A stretch of 64,000 nucleotides of DNA from an uncultured bacterium (GCA_949300025.1 CASGCS010000019.1:1-64000); one strand, 5' to 3'; shown: positions 51,557 to 62,166, counted from the stretch's first letter. The notes: generated by a model from the letters alone, not told the origin. Translations and numbers: made by a program.

Positions 51557-51566
51557 CTGCCGACAT
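51530..51566 (-). terminator. Terminator of the ribosomal/rpoA operon, inside the GSCFA CDS
   Basis: ATGCCGGCA (51537-51545) pairs with TGCCGACAT (51558-51566), with one G-U pair on the minus strand, followed by TTTTTTTT. It ends the transcript of rplQ 23 nt after its stop while occupying the last codons of the plus-strand gene. Confidence 0.85.
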
Positions 51567-51588
51567 TTCAGATAATATAGAAACTGTA

Positions 51589-52104
51589 TTATTCAGCCTT
51601 TGTCTCCTCTTTGGCTTCAACTTCAGCCTTGGGCTCTTCTGCCTTCTCAGGCGCTGCAGCCTTGGGCGCAGCCTTCTTTGCCCTGCTTCTTCTTGTAGCG
51701 GGTTTCTTGGCCTCCTCCTTCTTGGGAGCTGAAGCCAGTGCCGCCTCATTGAAGTCTACCAACTCTACCAAAGCCATGTCTGCACCGTCACCTACGCGGA
51801 ATCCGGTCTTCAAGATACGGAGATACCCGCCCTGACGGTCTGCAATTTTGGGTGCAATTACACGGAACAGTTCTGTAACAGCCTCTTTCTGCTTGAGATA
51901 GCTAAACACTATACGGCGTGAATGAGTGCTGTCAACCTTAGACTTTGTAATCAGAGGCTCAACATAAACACGCAAAGCCTTTGCCTTGGCCAGAGTTGTC
52001 TCTATGCGTTTGTGGAGCAAAAGAGACGAAGCCATGTTGGCCAGCATCGCCTTACGATGACCTGTCTTGCGTCCTAAATGGTTAAATGCCTTATTATGTC
52101 TCAT
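51589..52104 (-). CDS. rplQ: 50S ribosomal protein L17 with Ala/Lys/Glu-rich tail
   Basis: The 171-residue protein is L17 ([20 protein letters not shown] near the start) with an added C-terminal tail (about 128-171) rich in Ala, Lys, Glu and Pro. The core of bacterial L17 is about 115-120 residues. Such tails are frequent in Bacteroidota L17 and should be disordered and surface exposed on the subunit. It is the last gene of the ribosomal run and starts 6 nt after rpoA. Confidence 0.97.
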   Translation of the reverse strand: MRHNKAFNHLGRKTGHRKAMLANMASSLLLHKRIETTLAKAKALRVYVEPLITKSKVDSTHSRRIVFSYLKQKEAVTELFRVIAPKIADRQGGYLRILKTGFRVGDGADMALVELVDFNEAALASAPKKEEAKKPATRRSRAKKAAPKAAAPEKAEEPKAEVEAKEETKAE

Positions 52105-52110
52105 TTCCTT

Positions 52111-53103
52111 TTACTTTTTTTCGATATTGTACTTACTGATATCCATACCGAAAGAGAGTTTCAGCCTCTCGATAAGCATATCTATTTCGGTTAATGATTT
52201 TTTACCAAAGTTCCTGAACTTCATAAGTTCTGAACGCTGGTGCGATACAAGGTCCGCAAATGTTTCAATATCTGCAGCCTTCAGACAGTTCAAAGCTCTT
52301 ACCGAGAGATCCATGTCTGAAAGTTTTGTAAGCAGCAGATGACGCATGCGCAATGACTCCTCATCGAGCTCGTTGCTTACAACCTCGCTGGTTGTCTCAA
52401 GGCTTATCTTCTCGTCAGAGAAGAGCATGAAATGGTAGATAAGAATCTTTGCAGCCTCCTTGAGAGCCTCCTTGGGATGAATAGAGCCGTCGGTGGTAAT
52501 CTCTATATCCAACTTTTCATAGTCTGTCTTCTGCTCTACGCGCCAGTTGTCGACAGAATATTTCACATTCTTTATGGGTGTGAATATCGAGTCTATCGCA
52601 ATGGTTCCAAAGGGAGCCCCCTCTATCTTGTTTTCCTCTGCAGGAACATAGCCTCTGCCCTTGCCTATCCTCATGTCGACAGACAATTTTACAGAGGGCT
52701 CCATTGAGCAGATGTGGAGCTCGGGATTGAGCACCTTGAAAGATGAAAGGTTCTTTGAAATATCCTCTGCGGTAAACTCCTGCTTACCGCTTACGTTTAC
52801 CGTAATCACCTCGCTGTCTTCGCTCTCGATCATTCTCTTGAAGCGAACTTTCTTTAAGTTCAGAACAATATCTACAACGCTTTCTATAACGCCGGGGATT
52901 GTTGCAAATTCGTGGTCTACTCCTTGAATTCTAATAGAGGTTATCGCGAACCCCTCAAGTGATGAGAGCAGGATTCTTCTCAGAGCATTGCCGATGGTCG
53001 TACCGTATCCCGGCTCAAGAGGCCTGAATTCGAACTTTCCAAAGGTGTCTGTCGAGTCGAGCATCACCACCTTGTCCGGTTTTTGAAATGCTAATATTGC
53101 CAT
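52111..53103 (-). CDS. rpoA: RNA polymerase alpha subunit
   Basis: The 330-residue protein has the alpha NTD for dimerisation and core assembly (about 1-235) and the alpha CTD (about 260-320, [20 protein letters not shown] and [18 protein letters not shown]), which binds UP elements and activators. Length and order (rpsD - rpoA - rplQ) are standard. It lies 8 nt after rpsD. Confidence 0.98.
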   Translation of the reverse strand: MAILAFQKPDKVVMLDSTDTFGKFEFRPLEPGYGTTIGNALRRILLSSLEGFAITSIRIQGVDHEFATIPGVIESVVDIVLNLKKVRFKRMIESEDSEVITVNVSGKQEFTAEDISKNLSSFKVLNPELHICSMEPSVKLSVDMRIGKGRGYVPAEENKIEGAPFGTIAIDSIFTPIKNVKYSVDNWRVEQKTDYEKLDIEITTDGSIHPKEALKEAAKILIYHFMLFSDEKISLETTSEVVSNELDEESLRMRHLLLTKLSDMDLSVRALNCLKAADIETFADLVSHQRSELMKFRNFGKKSLTEIDMLIERLKLSFGMDISKYNIEKK

Positions 53104-53111
53104 CTTATCTA

Positions 53112-53717
53112 CTATTTAGAGTATAACTCTACGATTAACTGTTCATTGATAGTCTCGGGAATCTCTGTCCTTTCAGGCAGGTTGAGGAATTTTCCCGATA
53201 ATGTATTGGAGTCCCACTCCAACCATGAGTACTTGTTTGCCTTTGCTGCCAAAGAATCCTGAACAATTTCAAGGCTCTTTGATCTCTCGCGTACGCCCAC
53301 AACATCGCCAGGTTTAACCAGTGTGGAAGGAATATTGTTAACGCCTCCGTTCAGAACGATGTGACGGTGTGAAACGAGCTGTCTTGCAGCTGCACGTGTG
53401 GGAGCGATACCCATTCTGTAAACTATATTGTCCAGACGGGACTCGAGAAGCATCAGAAGGTTCTCACCTGTCTTGCCCTTCATCTTTGCGGCTTTCTCGT
53501 AAAGGTTACGGAACTGTCTCTCCAACAAGCCATAAGTATATCTTACTTTCTGTTTCTCTTTCAGCTGAACGCCATACTCAGAAAGTTTTTTTCTCTTTCT
53601 TGCCAATCCGTGCTGTCCCGGAGGAAAATTTTTACGTTCGAAACTCTTGTCCGGGCCAAATATAGGCTCACCAAATTTTCGGGCAATTTTAGTAGAAGGC
53701 CCTGTATATCTTGCCAT
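53112..53717 (-). CDS. rpsD: 30S ribosomal protein S4
   Basis: The 201-residue protein is S4, a primary 16S-binding protein with an S4 domain (about 93-160, [20 protein letters not shown]). The N-terminal zinc-finger cysteines are absent ([20 protein letters not shown]), so it is the zinc-free (C-) form. It follows rpsK by 34 nt, a longer gap than its neighbours. Confidence 0.98.
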   Translation of the reverse strand: MARYTGPSTKIARKFGEPIFGPDKSFERKNFPPGQHGLARKRKKLSEYGVQLKEKQKVRYTYGLLERQFRNLYEKAAKMKGKTGENLLMLLESRLDNIVYRMGIAPTRAAARQLVSHRHIVLNGGVNNIPSTLVKPGDVVGVRERSKSLEIVQDSLAAKANKYSWLEWDSNTLSGKFLNLPERTEIPETINEQLIVELYSK

Positions 53718-53751
53718 ATTAAACCAATTTTAAATTATCCAGTAAGTAAAA

Positions 53752-54144
53752 TTATACTCTGCGGCGACCCTTAGGTCTGCAACCGTTATGAGGAAGCGGG
53801 GTAACGTCTACGATTTCAGTTATCTCGATTCCTGAACCGTGAATTGTACGGATGGCGGATTCACGTCCTGCACCCGGACCCTTCACATAAGCCTTGACCT
53901 TGCGCAAGCCCAGATCGTAAGCCACCTTTGCACAATCTGCAGCCGCAACCTGAGCAGCGTACGGAGTGTTTTTCTTAGAACCTCTGAATCCCATTTTTCC
54001 AGCAGAAGACCAACTTATAACCTGGCCCTCAGCATTTGTCAGAGTCACAATCACATTATTGAAAGTCGACGAAATATGGGCCTGGCCATACGCCTCAACT
54101 TTAACAACTCTCTTCTTATTTGATGATCCTGTTTTCTTTGCCAT
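53752..54144 (-). CDS. rpsK: 30S ribosomal protein S11
   Basis: The 130-residue protein is S11, which binds the 16S platform. It shows [20 protein letters not shown] and the basic C-terminus [12 protein letters not shown]. It starts 11 nt after rpsM. Confidence 0.98.
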   Translation of the reverse strand: MAKKTGSSNKKRVVKVEAYGQAHISSTFNNVIVTLTNAEGQVISWSSAGKMGFRGSKKNTPYAAQVAAADCAKVAYDLGLRKVKAYVKGPGAGRESAIRTIHGSGIEITEIVDVTPLPHNGCRPKGRRRV

Positions 54145-54155
54145 AATCTTAGGTT

Positions 54156-54533
54156 CTATTTAGTTGCTTTCTTCTTGTTGGCTACGGTTTTCTTCTTGCC
54201 TTTACGGGTACGCGCATTGTTTTTCGTACTCTGACCCCTTACAGGAAGTCCGAGACGATGGCGGATTCCCCTGTAGCATCCGATATCCATCAATCGCTTA
54301 ATGTTTAACTGAATAGCAGAACGAAGCTCGCCCTCTATTTTATACTCTTCTGCAATGGTTGCCCTTATTGCAGCGATTTGGTCATCTGTCCAATCTTGCA
54401 CCTTGATATTAACGTCTATGCCGTTTTTTGTAAGGATTTTTTTGGCAGAACTGCGACCAATTCCAAAGATATAGGTCAGACCTATCTCTCCACGTTTGTT
54501 TTTTGGTAAATCAACTCCGGCTATACGTGCCAT
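54156..54533 (-). CDS. rpsM: 30S ribosomal protein S13
   Basis: The 125-residue protein is S13, at the head of the 30S subunit near the P-site tRNA. Signatures are [20 protein letters not shown] and the [16 protein letters not shown](S)T region, followed by the basic tail that contacts tRNA. It starts 36 nt after the rpmJ stop. Confidence 0.98.
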   Translation of the reverse strand: MARIAGVDLPKNKRGEIGLTYIFGIGRSSAKKILTKNGIDVNIKVQDWTDDQIAAIRATIAEEYKIEGELRSAIQLNIKRLMDIGCYRGIRHRLGLPVRGQSTKNNARTRKGKKKTVANKKKATK

Positions 54534-54569
54534 AATTATCTGTTCTTTTTATTTGTTTACAAAATAATG

Positions 54570-54686
54570 TTATCCCTGACGCATTTTGAATTTAGGATTC
54601 TTCTTGCAAATTACATAAACGCGACCTTTGCGCTTTACAATCTTGCAATCTTCGCTGCGCTTTTTTATGGATGCTTTTACTCTCAT
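54570..54686 (-). CDS. rpmJ: 50S ribosomal protein L36
   Basis: This 38-residue gene is easily missed because of its size. The minus strand encodes [20 protein letters not shown] and ends in KFKMRQG. Zinc-type residues include C14 and C27 and a later His is absent, so some of the classical L36 zinc ligands differ. It sits between infA and rpsM as in other spc/alpha operons, with 13 nt separating it from the infA stop. Confidence 0.95.
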   Translation of the reverse strand: MRVKASIKKRSEDCKIVKRKGRVYVICKKNPKFKMRQG

Positions 54687-54699
54687 TGTATTATGGTTT

Positions 54700-54918
54700 T
54701 TATTTGTATCTGAAAGAAATCCTGCCTTTCGTCAAATCATAGGGAGACATCTCCACACGAACCTTGTCTCCGGGCAGAATGCGGATATAGTGCAACCTCA
54801 TCTTTCCCGAAATATGTGCGGTAAGTATGTGCCCGTTGTCGAGTTCCACTCTGAACATGGCATTGGACAATGCTTCAATGATTGTTCCGTCTTTTTCTAT
54901 CGCAGGTTGTTTTGGCAT
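54700..54918 (-). CDS. infA: Translation initiation factor IF-1
   Basis: The 72-residue protein is IF-1, an OB-fold protein that binds the A site of the 30S subunit. It shows [20 protein letters not shown] and the [33 protein letters not shown] end split over positions 41-67. Its length is standard. It starts 29 nt after map. Confidence 0.98.
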   Translation of the reverse strand: MPKQPAIEKDGTIIEALSNAMFRVELDNGHILTAHISGKMRLHYIRILPGDKVRVEMSPYDLTKGRISFRYK

Positions 54919-54947
54919 ATAAAATCTCCTGTAATTTAACGTAAGTT

Positions 54948-55715
54948 TTACTTATTATTTTCAATATATTCAAATGTGGTCAAGACCTGCGGGCCGTCGT
55001 GCCTGATTGCGACCATATACTCGAAATGGGCTGAATTCTTGCCGTCGACGGTTCTGACAGACCATTCGTTATCGTCTACATATACATGGCGCGTACCTGC
55101 ATTTATCATGGGTTCGATACAGATGACCATTCCCTCGACCAGTTTTTTGCCCTGTCCGGGCCTGCCGTAGTTCGGAACTTCCGGAGACTCATGCAGCCTC
55201 GTTCCGATTCCGTGCCCTACAAGTTCTCTTACTACCGAAAAGCCTTCGGCCTCGCAAAAGTCCTGAATCGTATGGCCTATGTCGCCTATTCTGTTTCCGG
55301 CAACCGCCATCTGCGCACCCAGACGCAGAGATTTTTTTGTGACCTCCAGGAGTCTTGCATCTTCGGGGCTTATCTCTCCTACTGGAAAAGTGTAGGCCGA
55401 GTCTCCATTGTAGCCTTTGTAAACCGTACCGCAATCTACCGATACCAGATCTCCCTCTTTCAATACATAATCCGACGGAAAGCCGTGGACTACGGTATCA
55501 TTCACCGATATGCACAGTGAATAAGGGAACCCCTCATAGTTTAAAAAGCCGGGGACAGCTCCATTGTCACGAATGTAGGTTTCGGCCAAATCGTTGAGTT
55601 GCCTTGTAGTAACTCCCGGTTTAACAGCCTTGCCCACTTCGGCCAGGGTCTTTGAGACCAAAATCGCATTTTCCCTGAGAATCTCTATCTCTTCGCCGGT
55701 CTTTAACCTTATCAT
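54948..55715 (-). CDS. map: Methionine aminopeptidase, type I
   Basis: The 255-residue enzyme removes N-terminal methionine from new proteins. The five metal ligands are D94, D105, H168, E201 and E232, and H77 is the conserved substrate-site histidine. It lacks the N-terminal zinc-finger extension. It lies between secY and infA, so co-transcription ties nascent chain maturation to ribosomal protein synthesis. It starts 19 nt after the secY stop. Confidence 0.97.
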   Translation of the reverse strand: MIRLKTGEEIEILRENAILVSKTLAEVGKAVKPGVTTRQLNDLAETYIRDNGAVPGFLNYEGFPYSLCISVNDTVVHGFPSDYVLKEGDLVSVDCGTVYKGYNGDSAYTFPVGEISPEDARLLEVTKKSLRLGAQMAVAGNRIGDIGHTIQDFCEAEGFSVVRELVGHGIGTRLHESPEVPNYGRPGQGKKLVEGMVICIEPMINAGTRHVYVDDNEWSVRTVDGKNSAHFEYMVAIRHDGPQVLTTFEYIENNK

Positions 55716-55734
55716 TTCAATGAACTATCAAAAA

Positions 55735-57054
55735 TTACATTCCCGAGCGGCCCTTCAGACGTCCAGTCTTCATAAGGCCGTCGTAGTGACGCATCAATAA
55801 ATAGCTCTCAATCTGTTTAAGTGTATCGAGTACCACACCCACAAGAATCAACAGGCTTGTTCCGCCATAGAACTGCGCGAACTGGTTGTTTACACCGAGT
55901 TTCATCGCAAATACCGGCAATATGGCCACTATGGCAAGGAATATTGAACCGGGAAGTGTAATACGCGACATTATGGAATCGAGATATTCGGCTGTCTTCT
56001 TGCCGGGCTTTACACCGGGAATAAAACCGCCGTTTTTCTTCATGTCTTCCGCCATCATGGTGGGATTTACAGTTACCGCGGTGTAGAAGTAAGTGAAAAT
56101 CACAACCAGGAACGCAAATATGAAATTATACCAGAAGCCTGTGTAGTTACCTAACGTAGCGGCTAATCCACGGGTAGCGTCAAAGCTTGCAAATATAAGA
56201 GGGAAGAGCATCAGTGCCTGCGCGAAAATTATAGGCATAACTCCTGCCGCATTAATTTTCAACGGGATGTACTGACGGACTCCGCCATACTGCTTGTTTC
56301 CTACAATTCTCTTGGCATACTGTACGGGAATCTTTCTGACACCCTGTACAAGTGCAATGGTAGCCACAAAGACAAAGAACAAAAGAACCAGCTCCACAAT
56401 CAGCATCAGGAGACCGCCGGTAGTCTGATTCAATCTTGTTCCAATCTCAGCTGCAAACGAGTAAGGCAACCTTGCTATGATACCGACCATAATAATGAGC
56501 GAGATTCCATTTCCAATGCCGCGGTCTGTGATACGCTCGCCCAACCACATTATGAACATGGTACCGCCGATAAGAACTATAGTGGCAAATAGATTGAAAG
56601 AAAATCCTTTTATTAAAAATGCTTCTGCAGGCAACTGTGAGTGGAGGTTCGTCAAATACGCCGGACCCTGCAACGCCAGAATCACAATTGTCAGATAACG
56701 GGTCATCTGATTCATTTTCCTTCTGCCGCTCTCGCCTTCGCGCTGCAGTTTCTGGAAATATGGAATCATCATTCCCAAAAGTTGAATCACAATCGATGCG
56801 GAGATGTATGGCATCACTCCCAACGCAAAGATTGAGGCATTTCCGAAAGCACCGCCGGAGAACATGTTCAAGAGGCCCATAAGACCCTCCGATGTCTGTG
56901 CTTCCAGAGCCGCTAGCTGCGTAGGGTCTATTCCGGGTACAACCACGAAACAACCCAGCCTGTATACTATCAACAAAAGGATAGTATAGACAATTCTTTT
57001 GCGCAGCTCTTCAATTTTGAAGATATTCTTTATTGTTTCGATAAATTTTTTCAT
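55735..57054 (-). CDS. secY: Preprotein translocase subunit SecY
   Basis: The 439-residue protein is SecY with ten TM helices, the channel for secretory and membrane proteins. Signatures include ELRKRIVYTILLLIVYRLG at the start and the MPYISASIVIQLLGMMIPY plug-region helix. The characteristic cytoplasmic loop contains RKIPVQYAKR. It follows rplO by 8 nt and precedes map. secE and secG are not in this window. Confidence 0.98.
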   Translation of the reverse strand: MKKFIETIKNIFKIEELRKRIVYTILLLIVYRLGCFVVVPGIDPTQLAALEAQTSEGLMGLLNMFSGGAFGNASIFALGVMPYISASIVIQLLGMMIPYFQKLQREGESGRRKMNQMTRYLTIVILALQGPAYLTNLHSQLPAEAFLIKGFSFNLFATIVLIGGTMFIMWLGERITDRGIGNGISLIIMVGIIARLPYSFAAEIGTRLNQTTGGLLMLIVELVLLFFVFVATIALVQGVRKIPVQYAKRIVGNKQYGGVRQYIPLKINAAGVMPIIFAQALMLFPLIFASFDATRGLAATLGNYTGFWYNFIFAFLVVIFTYFYTAVTVNPTMMAEDMKKNGGFIPGVKPGKKTAEYLDSIMSRITLPGSIFLAIVAILPVFAMKLGVNNQFAQFYGGTSLLILVGVVLDTLKQIESYLLMRHYDGLMKTGRLKGRSGM

Positions 57055-57062
57055 CGGTCTCC

Positions 57063-57509
57063 TTAGATTACAGATACAGTACCTTGTGCAGCCTCAATCT
57101 TGGCAACTGCAGATTTTGAGAACGCATTTGCAGTAACATTGAGTTTTGCTGTAAGTTCGCCGTTGCCCAATATCTTCACAAGATCCTTGCTGGATACGAG
57201 ACCGTTTTCGATTAAAGTATCTATGTTTATGTCTGTCAGACCTTTCTTTTCACTCAACGCCTGAAGGACAGAGAGGTTGATTGCCTTGTACTCTATTCTG
57301 CCGGGATTGTTGAAACCATATTTGGGCAATCTTCTCTGGATAGGCATCTGACCTCCCTCGAAACCCAACTTCCTGGAGTAGCCTGAACGCGACTTGGCAC
57401 CGTTCATACCACGTGTAGATGTTCCACCGTGACCGGAACCCTCTCCGCGGCCCACTCTTTTTCTTCTCTTTGTTGAACCTTCTGCAGGTTTTAATGTATG
57501 TAATTTCAT
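57063..57509 (-). CDS. rplO: 50S ribosomal protein L15
   Basis: The 148-residue protein is L15, with the basic N-terminus (TLKPAEGSTKRRKRVGRGEG) and the KSRSGYSRKLGFEGGQMP region. The start ATG 57509 (MKLHTLKP) is the family-like start. An upstream ATG at 57518 would add three residues. The gene lies between rpmD and secY. Confidence 0.97.
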   Translation of the reverse strand: MKLHTLKPAEGSTKRRKRVGRGEGSGHGGTSTRGMNGAKSRSGYSRKLGFEGGQMPIQRRLPKYGFNNPGRIEYKAINLSVLQALSEKKGLTDINIDTLIENGLVSSKDLVKILGNGELTAKLNVTANAFSKSAVAKIEAAQGTVSVI

Positions 57510-57524
57510 CGCTTTCAAATGTTA

Positions 57525-57707
57525 CTAATTGATTTCCTCTACTTTTACAAGATGTAAAACTTTCTCTGTCATACCCTTTACAACAGGGTTGTACTCGCGT
57601 TCTACACTATGATTAATTCGGCGTAAACCCAGGCAGGCCAGACATGCTCTCTGGTTCTTTGTAGCACCGTTTTTACTTCTGATTTGTGTAATTCTAACTT
57701 TTGTCAT
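57525..57707 (-). CDS. rpmD: 50S ribosomal protein L30
   Basis: The 60-residue protein is L30 (MTKVRITQIRSKNGATKNQR, then LACLGLRRINHSVEREYNP). The start at 57707 removes a seven-residue extension from 57728 that would run into rpsE. This gives a normal L30 length. It lies between rpsE and rplO, with 15 nt to the latter. Confidence 0.96.
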   Translation of the reverse strand: MTKVRITQIRSKNGATKNQRACLACLGLRRINHSVEREYNPVVKGMTEKVLHLVKVEEIN

Positions 57708-57720
57708 CTGAAATACCTCC

Positions 57721-58245
57721 TTAACCATTAAAGACTCTGTTCATTTGAATTCCTCTCAAACCTGCAATGGTGTAAGCGTCTCTCATTTCTGAAAGGGCTG
57801 CGATAGTAGCCTTTACCAGATTGTGAGGGTTGGAAGAGCCCTTTGATTTAGCAAGCACGTCGCTGATACCAACAGACTCGAACACTGCACGCATGGCACC
57901 ACCGGCCTTTACTCCGGTACCGGGAGCCGCAGGCTTCATAAATACTTTGGCTCCGCCGAACTTGGCCTCCTGCTCATGAGGAATGGTAGTTTTGCTGAGA
58001 GGAACCTTTACAAGATTCTTCTTTGCATCTTCTATTCCCTTTGAGATTGCAGTTGTAACCTCATTGGCCTTGCCAAGGCCGTATCCTACTACGCCCTTCT
58101 CATCACCTACGACAACTATGGCCGCAAAACTGAAGTGACGACCTCCTTTTGTAACCTTTGTAACTCTTCTCAAAGCTACAAGTCTGTCCTTTAACTCCAA
58201 ATCGGTTGTTTTAACCTTCTTTACATTCATGTTTGCCATAGTCAT
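57721..58245 (-). CDS. rpsE: 30S ribosomal protein S5
   Basis: The 174-residue protein is S5, involved in decoding fidelity. It has the double-stranded-RNA-like N-terminal domain ([20 protein letters not shown]) and the [13 protein letters not shown] segment, here [18 protein letters not shown]. Its start shares one base with the rplR stop (overlap at 58245). Confidence 0.98.
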   Translation of the reverse strand: MTMANMNVKKVKTTDLELKDRLVALRRVTKVTKGGRHFSFAAIVVVGDEKGVVGYGLGKANEVTTAISKGIEDAKKNLVKVPLSKTTIPHEQEAKFGGAKVFMKPAAPGTGVKAGGAMRAVFESVGISDVLAKSKGSSNPHNLVKATIAALSEMRDAYTIAGLRGIQMNRVFNG

Positions 58246-58607
58246 TAGAATTTAAGACCACCCTCGCGAGCGGCATCTGCTAAACTTTTAACTCTTCCGT
58301 GGTAGAGGTAACCTCCTCTGTCGAATGCAACCTCCGAAATACCCTTTGCAATGGCACGCTCTGCGGCAAGTTTGCCTACAATTGCAGCCACTTCTGTATT
58401 TGTTTTACCTTTTACCTGCTCTGCAACAGCCTTCTCCAATGAAGAGGCAGCGACCAGTGTCACGCCTTTCAAATCGTCTATCAGCTGAACGTAAATCTGC
58501 TTGTTGCTTCTGAAAACACTCATGCGAGGTCTCTGAGCAGTACCGTTTACTACCTTGCGGATACGGTAACGTATTCTCTGTCTTCTTTCTATTTTATTTA
58601 TAGCCAT
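58245..58607 (-). CDS. rplR: 50S ribosomal protein L18
   Basis: The 120-residue protein is L18, which binds 5S rRNA with L5. It shows the [20 protein letters not shown] start and the C-terminal [20 protein letters not shown] block. It starts 9 nt after rplF and overlaps rpsE by one base. Confidence 0.98.
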   Translation of the reverse strand: MAINKIERRQRIRYRIRKVVNGTAQRPRMSVFRSNKQIYVQLIDDLKGVTLVAASSLEKAVAEQVKGKTNTEVAAIVGKLAAERAIAKGISEVAFDRGGYLYHGRVKSLADAAREGGLKF

Positions 58608-58616
58608 ATCTTCCTA

Positions 58617-59177
58617 TTATTTAGCGCCTGCCGACTTACCGGCCTTACGACGGAGTTGTTCACCAACAAACTTAATACCCTTGCCTTTGTAAGGTTCAGG
58701 TTTACGCAGTGAGCGGATTTTAGCCGCAACCATGCCCAGCAACTGCTTGTCATGGCTCTTCAATACCAAAATCGGGTTAGCACCTTTCTTTACCGGCTCC
58801 GCCTCACCCTTTACCTCAGGAGGCAACATCAGGTGAATATCATGCGAAAATCCGAGGCTGAACTCCAGGACCTGGCCCTTGACTTCTACACGGTAACCTA
58901 CACCGACAAGTTCCTGCTTGATTGTGTATCCTTTAGAAACACCTTCAACCATATTGTGAATCAGTGCGCGGTACAATCCGTGCAATGAACGGTGGCGCGG
59001 CTGATCTGTAGGACGTGTAACAGTCACCACGCCTCCCTCTACGTTGACTTTAATATCTGAGTCTACCTTCTGACTCAATTCTCCGAGAGGGCCTTTAACC
59101 TTAACCACATTCTCGTTATCTACTGTAACGGTAACACCCTGCGGAAGGCTTACAGGTAATTTTCCTATTCTTGACAT
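58617..59177 (-). CDS. rplF: 50S ribosomal protein L6
   Basis: The 186-residue protein is L6, with two similar domains and the C-terminal PEPYKGKGIKF-type motif (residues about 155-165) that contacts the sarcin-ricin loop. It starts 24 nt after the rpsH stop. Confidence 0.98.
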   Translation of the reverse strand: MSRIGKLPVSLPQGVTVTVDNENVVKVKGPLGELSQKVDSDIKVNVEGGVVTVTRPTDQPRHRSLHGLYRALIHNMVEGVSKGYTIKQELVGVGYRVEVKGQVLEFSLGFSHDIHLMLPPEVKGEAEPVKKGANPILVLKSHDKQLLGMVAAKIRSLRKPEPYKGKGIKFVGEQLRRKAGKSAGAK

Positions 59178-59201
59178 TTAAATAAACTTTTTAGGTTACT
59201 A

Positions 59202-59597
59202 CTAATAAACATAGCACAAAACCTCACCGCCTACATTGAGGGCCTTGGCCTCCTTGTCGGTAATGATACCTTTTGAAGTGGAGAGGATTGCTATTCCGAG
59301 ACCGTTCAACACGCGGGGCATCTCCTCAACACTGCTGTACTGTCTCAAACCCGGCTTGCTTACGCGGATAAGCTTCTTGATTGCCGCTTTCTTTGTCTCA
59401 GGATGATATTTGAGCGCAATCTTTATAATGTTGAAAGGTTTGCTTTCAACAAGCTTGTAACTGAGGATGTAGCCCTTCTCGTGCAGCACACGGGTCATCT
59501 CTAATTTCATCTTCGATGCAGGAATCTCAACGGTCTTGTGACCAACCGCCGAAGCGTTGCGGATTCTTGTCAAAAAGTCTGCTATTGGATCAGTCAT
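59202..59597 (-). CDS. rpsH: 30S ribosomal protein S8
   Basis: The 131-residue protein is S8, a primary 16S-binding protein and in some bacteria the translational repressor of the spc operon. Signatures are [20 protein letters not shown] and the C-terminal [17 protein letters not shown]. It starts 74 nt after rpsN, the longest gap within this run. That gap holds no gene. Autoregulation by S8 is known in E. coli; I did not find the S8 target helix here. Confidence 0.98.
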   Translation of the reverse strand: MTDPIADFLTRIRNASAVGHKTVEIPASKMKLEMTRVLHEKGYILSYKLVESKPFNIIKIALKYHPETKKAAIKKLIRVSKPGLRQYSSVEEMPRVLNGLGIAILSTSKGIITDKEAKALNVGGEVLCYVY

Positions 59598-59671
59598 TTC
59601 AATTTTTGTTTTTTACAGATTCGACTGCTTGCGCAGCCCGATATCCAATTATTAATAATAAATTCTTTATA

Positions 59672-59941
59672 CTACCAGCTTGCCTTATGTACTCCGGGAA
59701 TGAGGCCCTTGCTTGCCATCTCGCGGAATTGAATACGGCTGATGCCGAATATGCGGATATATCCCTTGGGTCTGCCGGTTATTGAACAACGGTTGTGCAG
59801 TCTTACCGGACTTGAGTTCTTGGGAAGCTTCGCCAGCCCGGCATAGTCTCCTGCCTCTTTAAGCTGTCTGCGCTTCTCTGCATATTTGGCACATAACTTT
59901 GCACGTTTAATCTCACGTGCCTTCATTGATTCTTTTGCCAT
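59672..59941 (-). CDS. rpsN: 30S ribosomal protein S14
   Basis: The 89-residue protein is S14 of the long, zinc-free (C-) type: it lacks the CxxC pairs of the short form and shows [20 protein letters not shown]. The C-terminus ends GVHKASW as in the family. It starts 13 nt after rplE. Confidence 0.98.
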   Translation of the reverse strand: MAKESMKAREIKRAKLCAKYAEKRRQLKEAGDYAGLAKLPKNSSPVRLHNRCSITGRPKGYIRIFGISRIQFREMASKGLIPGVHKASW

Positions 59942-59954
59942 ATCTACTCTTTAA

Positions 59955-60560
59955 TTATTTCTTAATATTCTTGAAAGGCAATCCGAATTCGCGAAGCAGC
60001 GCAAAGGCAGCCTCATCGCTGTCGGTATTGGTAACGAATGTTATCTCCATTCCCATCACCTTTGTAATCTTGTCTATATCAATCTCAGGGAAAATAATCT
60101 GCTCCTTGACTCCGAGGGTGTAGTTTCCTCTGCCATCGAGCTTCTCATTGATACCCTTGAAGTCCCTGATACGGGGAAGCGCTATGCAGATCAGTCTCTC
60201 GAGGAACTCGTACATTCTTGTACCGCGCAAAGTAACCTTCACTCCGATAGGCATGCCCTTACGCAGCTTGAAGTTTGAAATATCCTTCTTTGAATATGTC
60301 ATCACAGCCTTCTGGCCTGTAATGGCGGTAAGCTCCTGCTGAGCCACCTCAATGAGTTTCTTGTCTGCGGTAGCCTGTCCCACTCCCTGGTTGATTGTAA
60401 TCTTCTCCAGTTTGGGAACACGCATTACAGTATCATAACCCAACTCTTTCTTGAGTTTGGGAACTATCTCTTCCTTATACTTTTTCTGAAGAGAAGGAAC
60501 ATATCCTACCGGAACTGCAGGAACAACAGTTGCTGCCTGCTTTGCTTGTTTTGCTGCCAT
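59955..60560 (-). CDS. rplE: 50S ribosomal protein L5 with N-terminal extension
   Basis: The 201-residue protein is L5, which binds 5S rRNA. It is about 20 residues longer than the common form because of an Ala/Gln/Val/Pro-rich N-terminus ([20 protein letters not shown]) before the usual [20 protein letters not shown] start. An internal start is possible but ATG 60560 overlaps the rplX stop by one base and fits the tight spacing. The [14 protein letters not shown] segment is conserved. Confidence 0.97.
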   Translation of the reverse strand: MAAKQAKQAATVVPAVPVGYVPSLQKKYKEEIVPKLKKELGYDTVMRVPKLEKITINQGVGQATADKKLIEVAQQELTAITGQKAVMTYSKKDISNFKLRKGMPIGVKVTLRGTRMYEFLERLICIALPRIRDFKGINEKLDGRGNYTLGVKEQIIFPEIDIDKITKVMGMEITFVTNTDSDEAAFALLREFGLPFKNIKK

Positions 60561-60883
60561 TATTTAATCTCCTCCCCTGATTTTTTAGCGTAACGAACCA
60601 ATTTTCCATTCTCTCCGAGACGGCGTCCGATTCTTGTGGGACCGCCCTTGACAGGATCTACAACCTGCAAGTTGGAGATGTGAATACCTGCCTCCTGCTT
60701 GATGATTCCACCCTGAGGGTTCTTGGCATTCGGCTTCGTATGCTTGCTCACCATGTTGAGTCCCTCAACTATGGCACGCTCCTTCTTTTTGTCTACGCTC
60801 AGCACCTTGCCAGTCTTGCCCTTCTCTTCGCCGGCGTTTACAAAAACCATATCGCCTTTCTTAATATGCAATTTCTTATTCAT
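60560..60883 (-). CDS. rplX: 50S ribosomal protein L24
   Basis: The 107-residue protein is L24, with the KOW motif ([20 protein letters not shown]) at the start. It contacts domain I of 23S rRNA and begins assembly. It lies 14 nt after rplN and shares one base with rplE. Confidence 0.98.
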   Translation of the reverse strand: MNKKLHIKKGDMVFVNAGEEKGKTGKVLSVDKKKERAIVEGLNMVSKHTKPNAKNPQGGIIKQEAGIHISNLQVVDPVKGGPTRIGRRLGENGKLVRYAKKSGEEIK

Positions 60884-60897
60884 GACTTTTACCTTTA

Positions 60898-61263
60898 TTA
60901 TAATACTTCAGGCGCCAAAGAGACAATCTTCATATAGTTGTCGCGCAACTCCCTGGCTACCGGGCCGAAAATACGGGTTCCGCGAACTTCGCCCTGGTTG
61001 TTCAATAATACGCAAGCGTTCTCGTCAAATCTTATGTAAGACCCATCGGGACGGCGAACCTCTTTCTTTGTACGAACCACAACTGCTTTTGATACCGAAC
61101 CCTTCTTGGCATCACCTCCAGGTATGGCACTTTTTACAGCGACCACAATTTTGTCGCCCACACTGGCATAGCGACGGCGGGTTCCACCCAACACGCGGAT
61201 ACAGAGAACCTCCTTAGCCCCGCTGTTGTCTGCCACCATTAATCTTGTTTCTTGTTGTATCAT
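60898..61263 (-). CDS. rplN: 50S ribosomal protein L14
   Basis: The 121-residue protein is L14, on the 30S-facing surface of the 50S subunit. Signatures are [20 protein letters not shown] and the [16 protein letters not shown] block. Its length is standard, with a 3-nt gap to rpsQ. Confidence 0.98.
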   Translation of the reverse strand: MIQQETRLMVADNSGAKEVLCIRVLGGTRRRYASVGDKIVVAVKSAIPGGDAKKGSVSKAVVVRTKKEVRRPDGSYIRFDENACVLLNNQGEVRGTRIFGPVARELRDNYMKIVSLAPEVL

Positions 61264-61266
61264 GGC

Positions 61267-61521
61267 TTATTTTACTTTTTCTACAATTTCTACTAACCTC
61301 CAACGTTTTGTCTTACTCAAGGGACGAGTCTCCATTATTCTCACCTTGTCTCCCTCGCTGCACTCGTTTTTCTCGTCATGAGCAACAAACTTAGTGGTTT
61401 TATTTACGAACTTGCCGTAAATCGGGTGTCTCTCTTTTATTTTTACAGCTACAACGATAGACTTTTCCATCTTGTTGCTAACCACTACACCTATTCTTTC
61501 TTTACGAAGTCTTCTTTCCAT
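61267..61521 (-). CDS. rpsQ: 30S ribosomal protein S17
   Basis: The 84-residue protein is S17, an OB-fold primary 16S-binding protein ([20 protein letters not shown] and the [18 protein letters not shown] end). It lies 6 nt after rpmC. Confidence 0.98.
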   Translation of the reverse strand: MERRLRKERIGVVVSNKMEKSIVVAVKIKERHPIYGKFVNKTTKFVAHDEKNECSEGDKVRIMETRPLSKTKRWRLVEIVEKVK

Positions 61522-61527
61522 GAACCC

Positions 61528-61734
61528 TTATTTTTTGTCCTGGTTTTCTATTTGGCTCAACACTGTGAGCATTCTTGCAATATCTTTTTTTGCCTTTCTG
61601 ATTTTAGACGAATCCTCTATGGGAGAGATTGCATGATTCATCTTCATTTGGTTAAGGTTGGCTCTTTCAGCCTCCAGACGCTCTCTCAAATCCTTTGCAG
61701 GCATTTCGCGTATCTCCAATACTTTCATTTCCAA
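61528..61734 (-). CDS. rpmC: 50S ribosomal protein L29
   Basis: The 68-residue protein is L29, an all-helical protein near the polypeptide exit (MKVLEIREMPAKDLRERLEA in reading order, ending in AKKDIARMLTVLSQIE). It starts 12 nt after rplP, preceded by a GGAGGATTGG-like purine stretch (plus 61735-61741), one of the few Shine-Dalgarno-like sites in this window. Confidence 0.96.
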   Translation of the reverse strand: MEMKVLEIREMPAKDLRERLEAERANLNQMKMNHAISPIEDSSKIRKAKKDIARMLTVLSQIENQDKK

Positions 61735-61746
61735 TCCTCCTTAAAG

Positions 61747-62166
61747 TTATTCTACATAATCTCTGCGAACCACGAACTTCGTAGTCACCGGCAATTTCTG
61801 TGCACCCAGGCGAAGAGCCTCCTTTGCCACCTCCATGGGAACACCCTCTGCTTCTATAAGTATTCTTCCGGGTGTAACGGGAGCGACAAAGCCCTCCGGA
61901 GCACCTTTACCTTTACCCATACGTACCTCGGCAGGCTTCTTTGTATAAGGCTTGTCAGGGAATATTCTAATCCAGATTTTACCTTCACGTTTCATATAAC
62001 GGACTACGGCCTGACGCGCAGCCTCGATCTGTTGACCTGTAAGCCAGCAAGACTCGAGAGTCTTGATGCCGAACGAGCCGAACGCCAACTGGGCGCCCCT
62101 CTGGGCCATTCCCTTCATACGGCCTTTCTGCTGCCTTCTAAATTTAGTTTTCTTAGGTTGTAACAT
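61747..62166 (-). CDS. rplP: 50S ribosomal protein L16, first gene of the cluster
   Basis: The 139-residue protein is L16, which contacts the A-site tRNA and organises the 23S A-site region. Signatures are [20 protein letters not shown] and the [20 protein letters not shown] block. In most bacteria rplP follows rpsC within the S10 operon, but here no ribosomal gene lies upstream. A promoter (62261-62290) and a structured leader of about 90 nt precede it. It is therefore the first gene of this run. Confidence 0.98.
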   Translation of the reverse strand: MLQPKKTKFRRQQKGRMKGMAQRGAQLAFGSFGIKTLESCWLTGQQIEAARQAVVRYMKREGKIWIRIFPDKPYTKKPAEVRMGKGKGAPEGFVAPVTPGRILIEAEGVPMEVAKEALRLGAQKLPVTTKFVVRRDYVE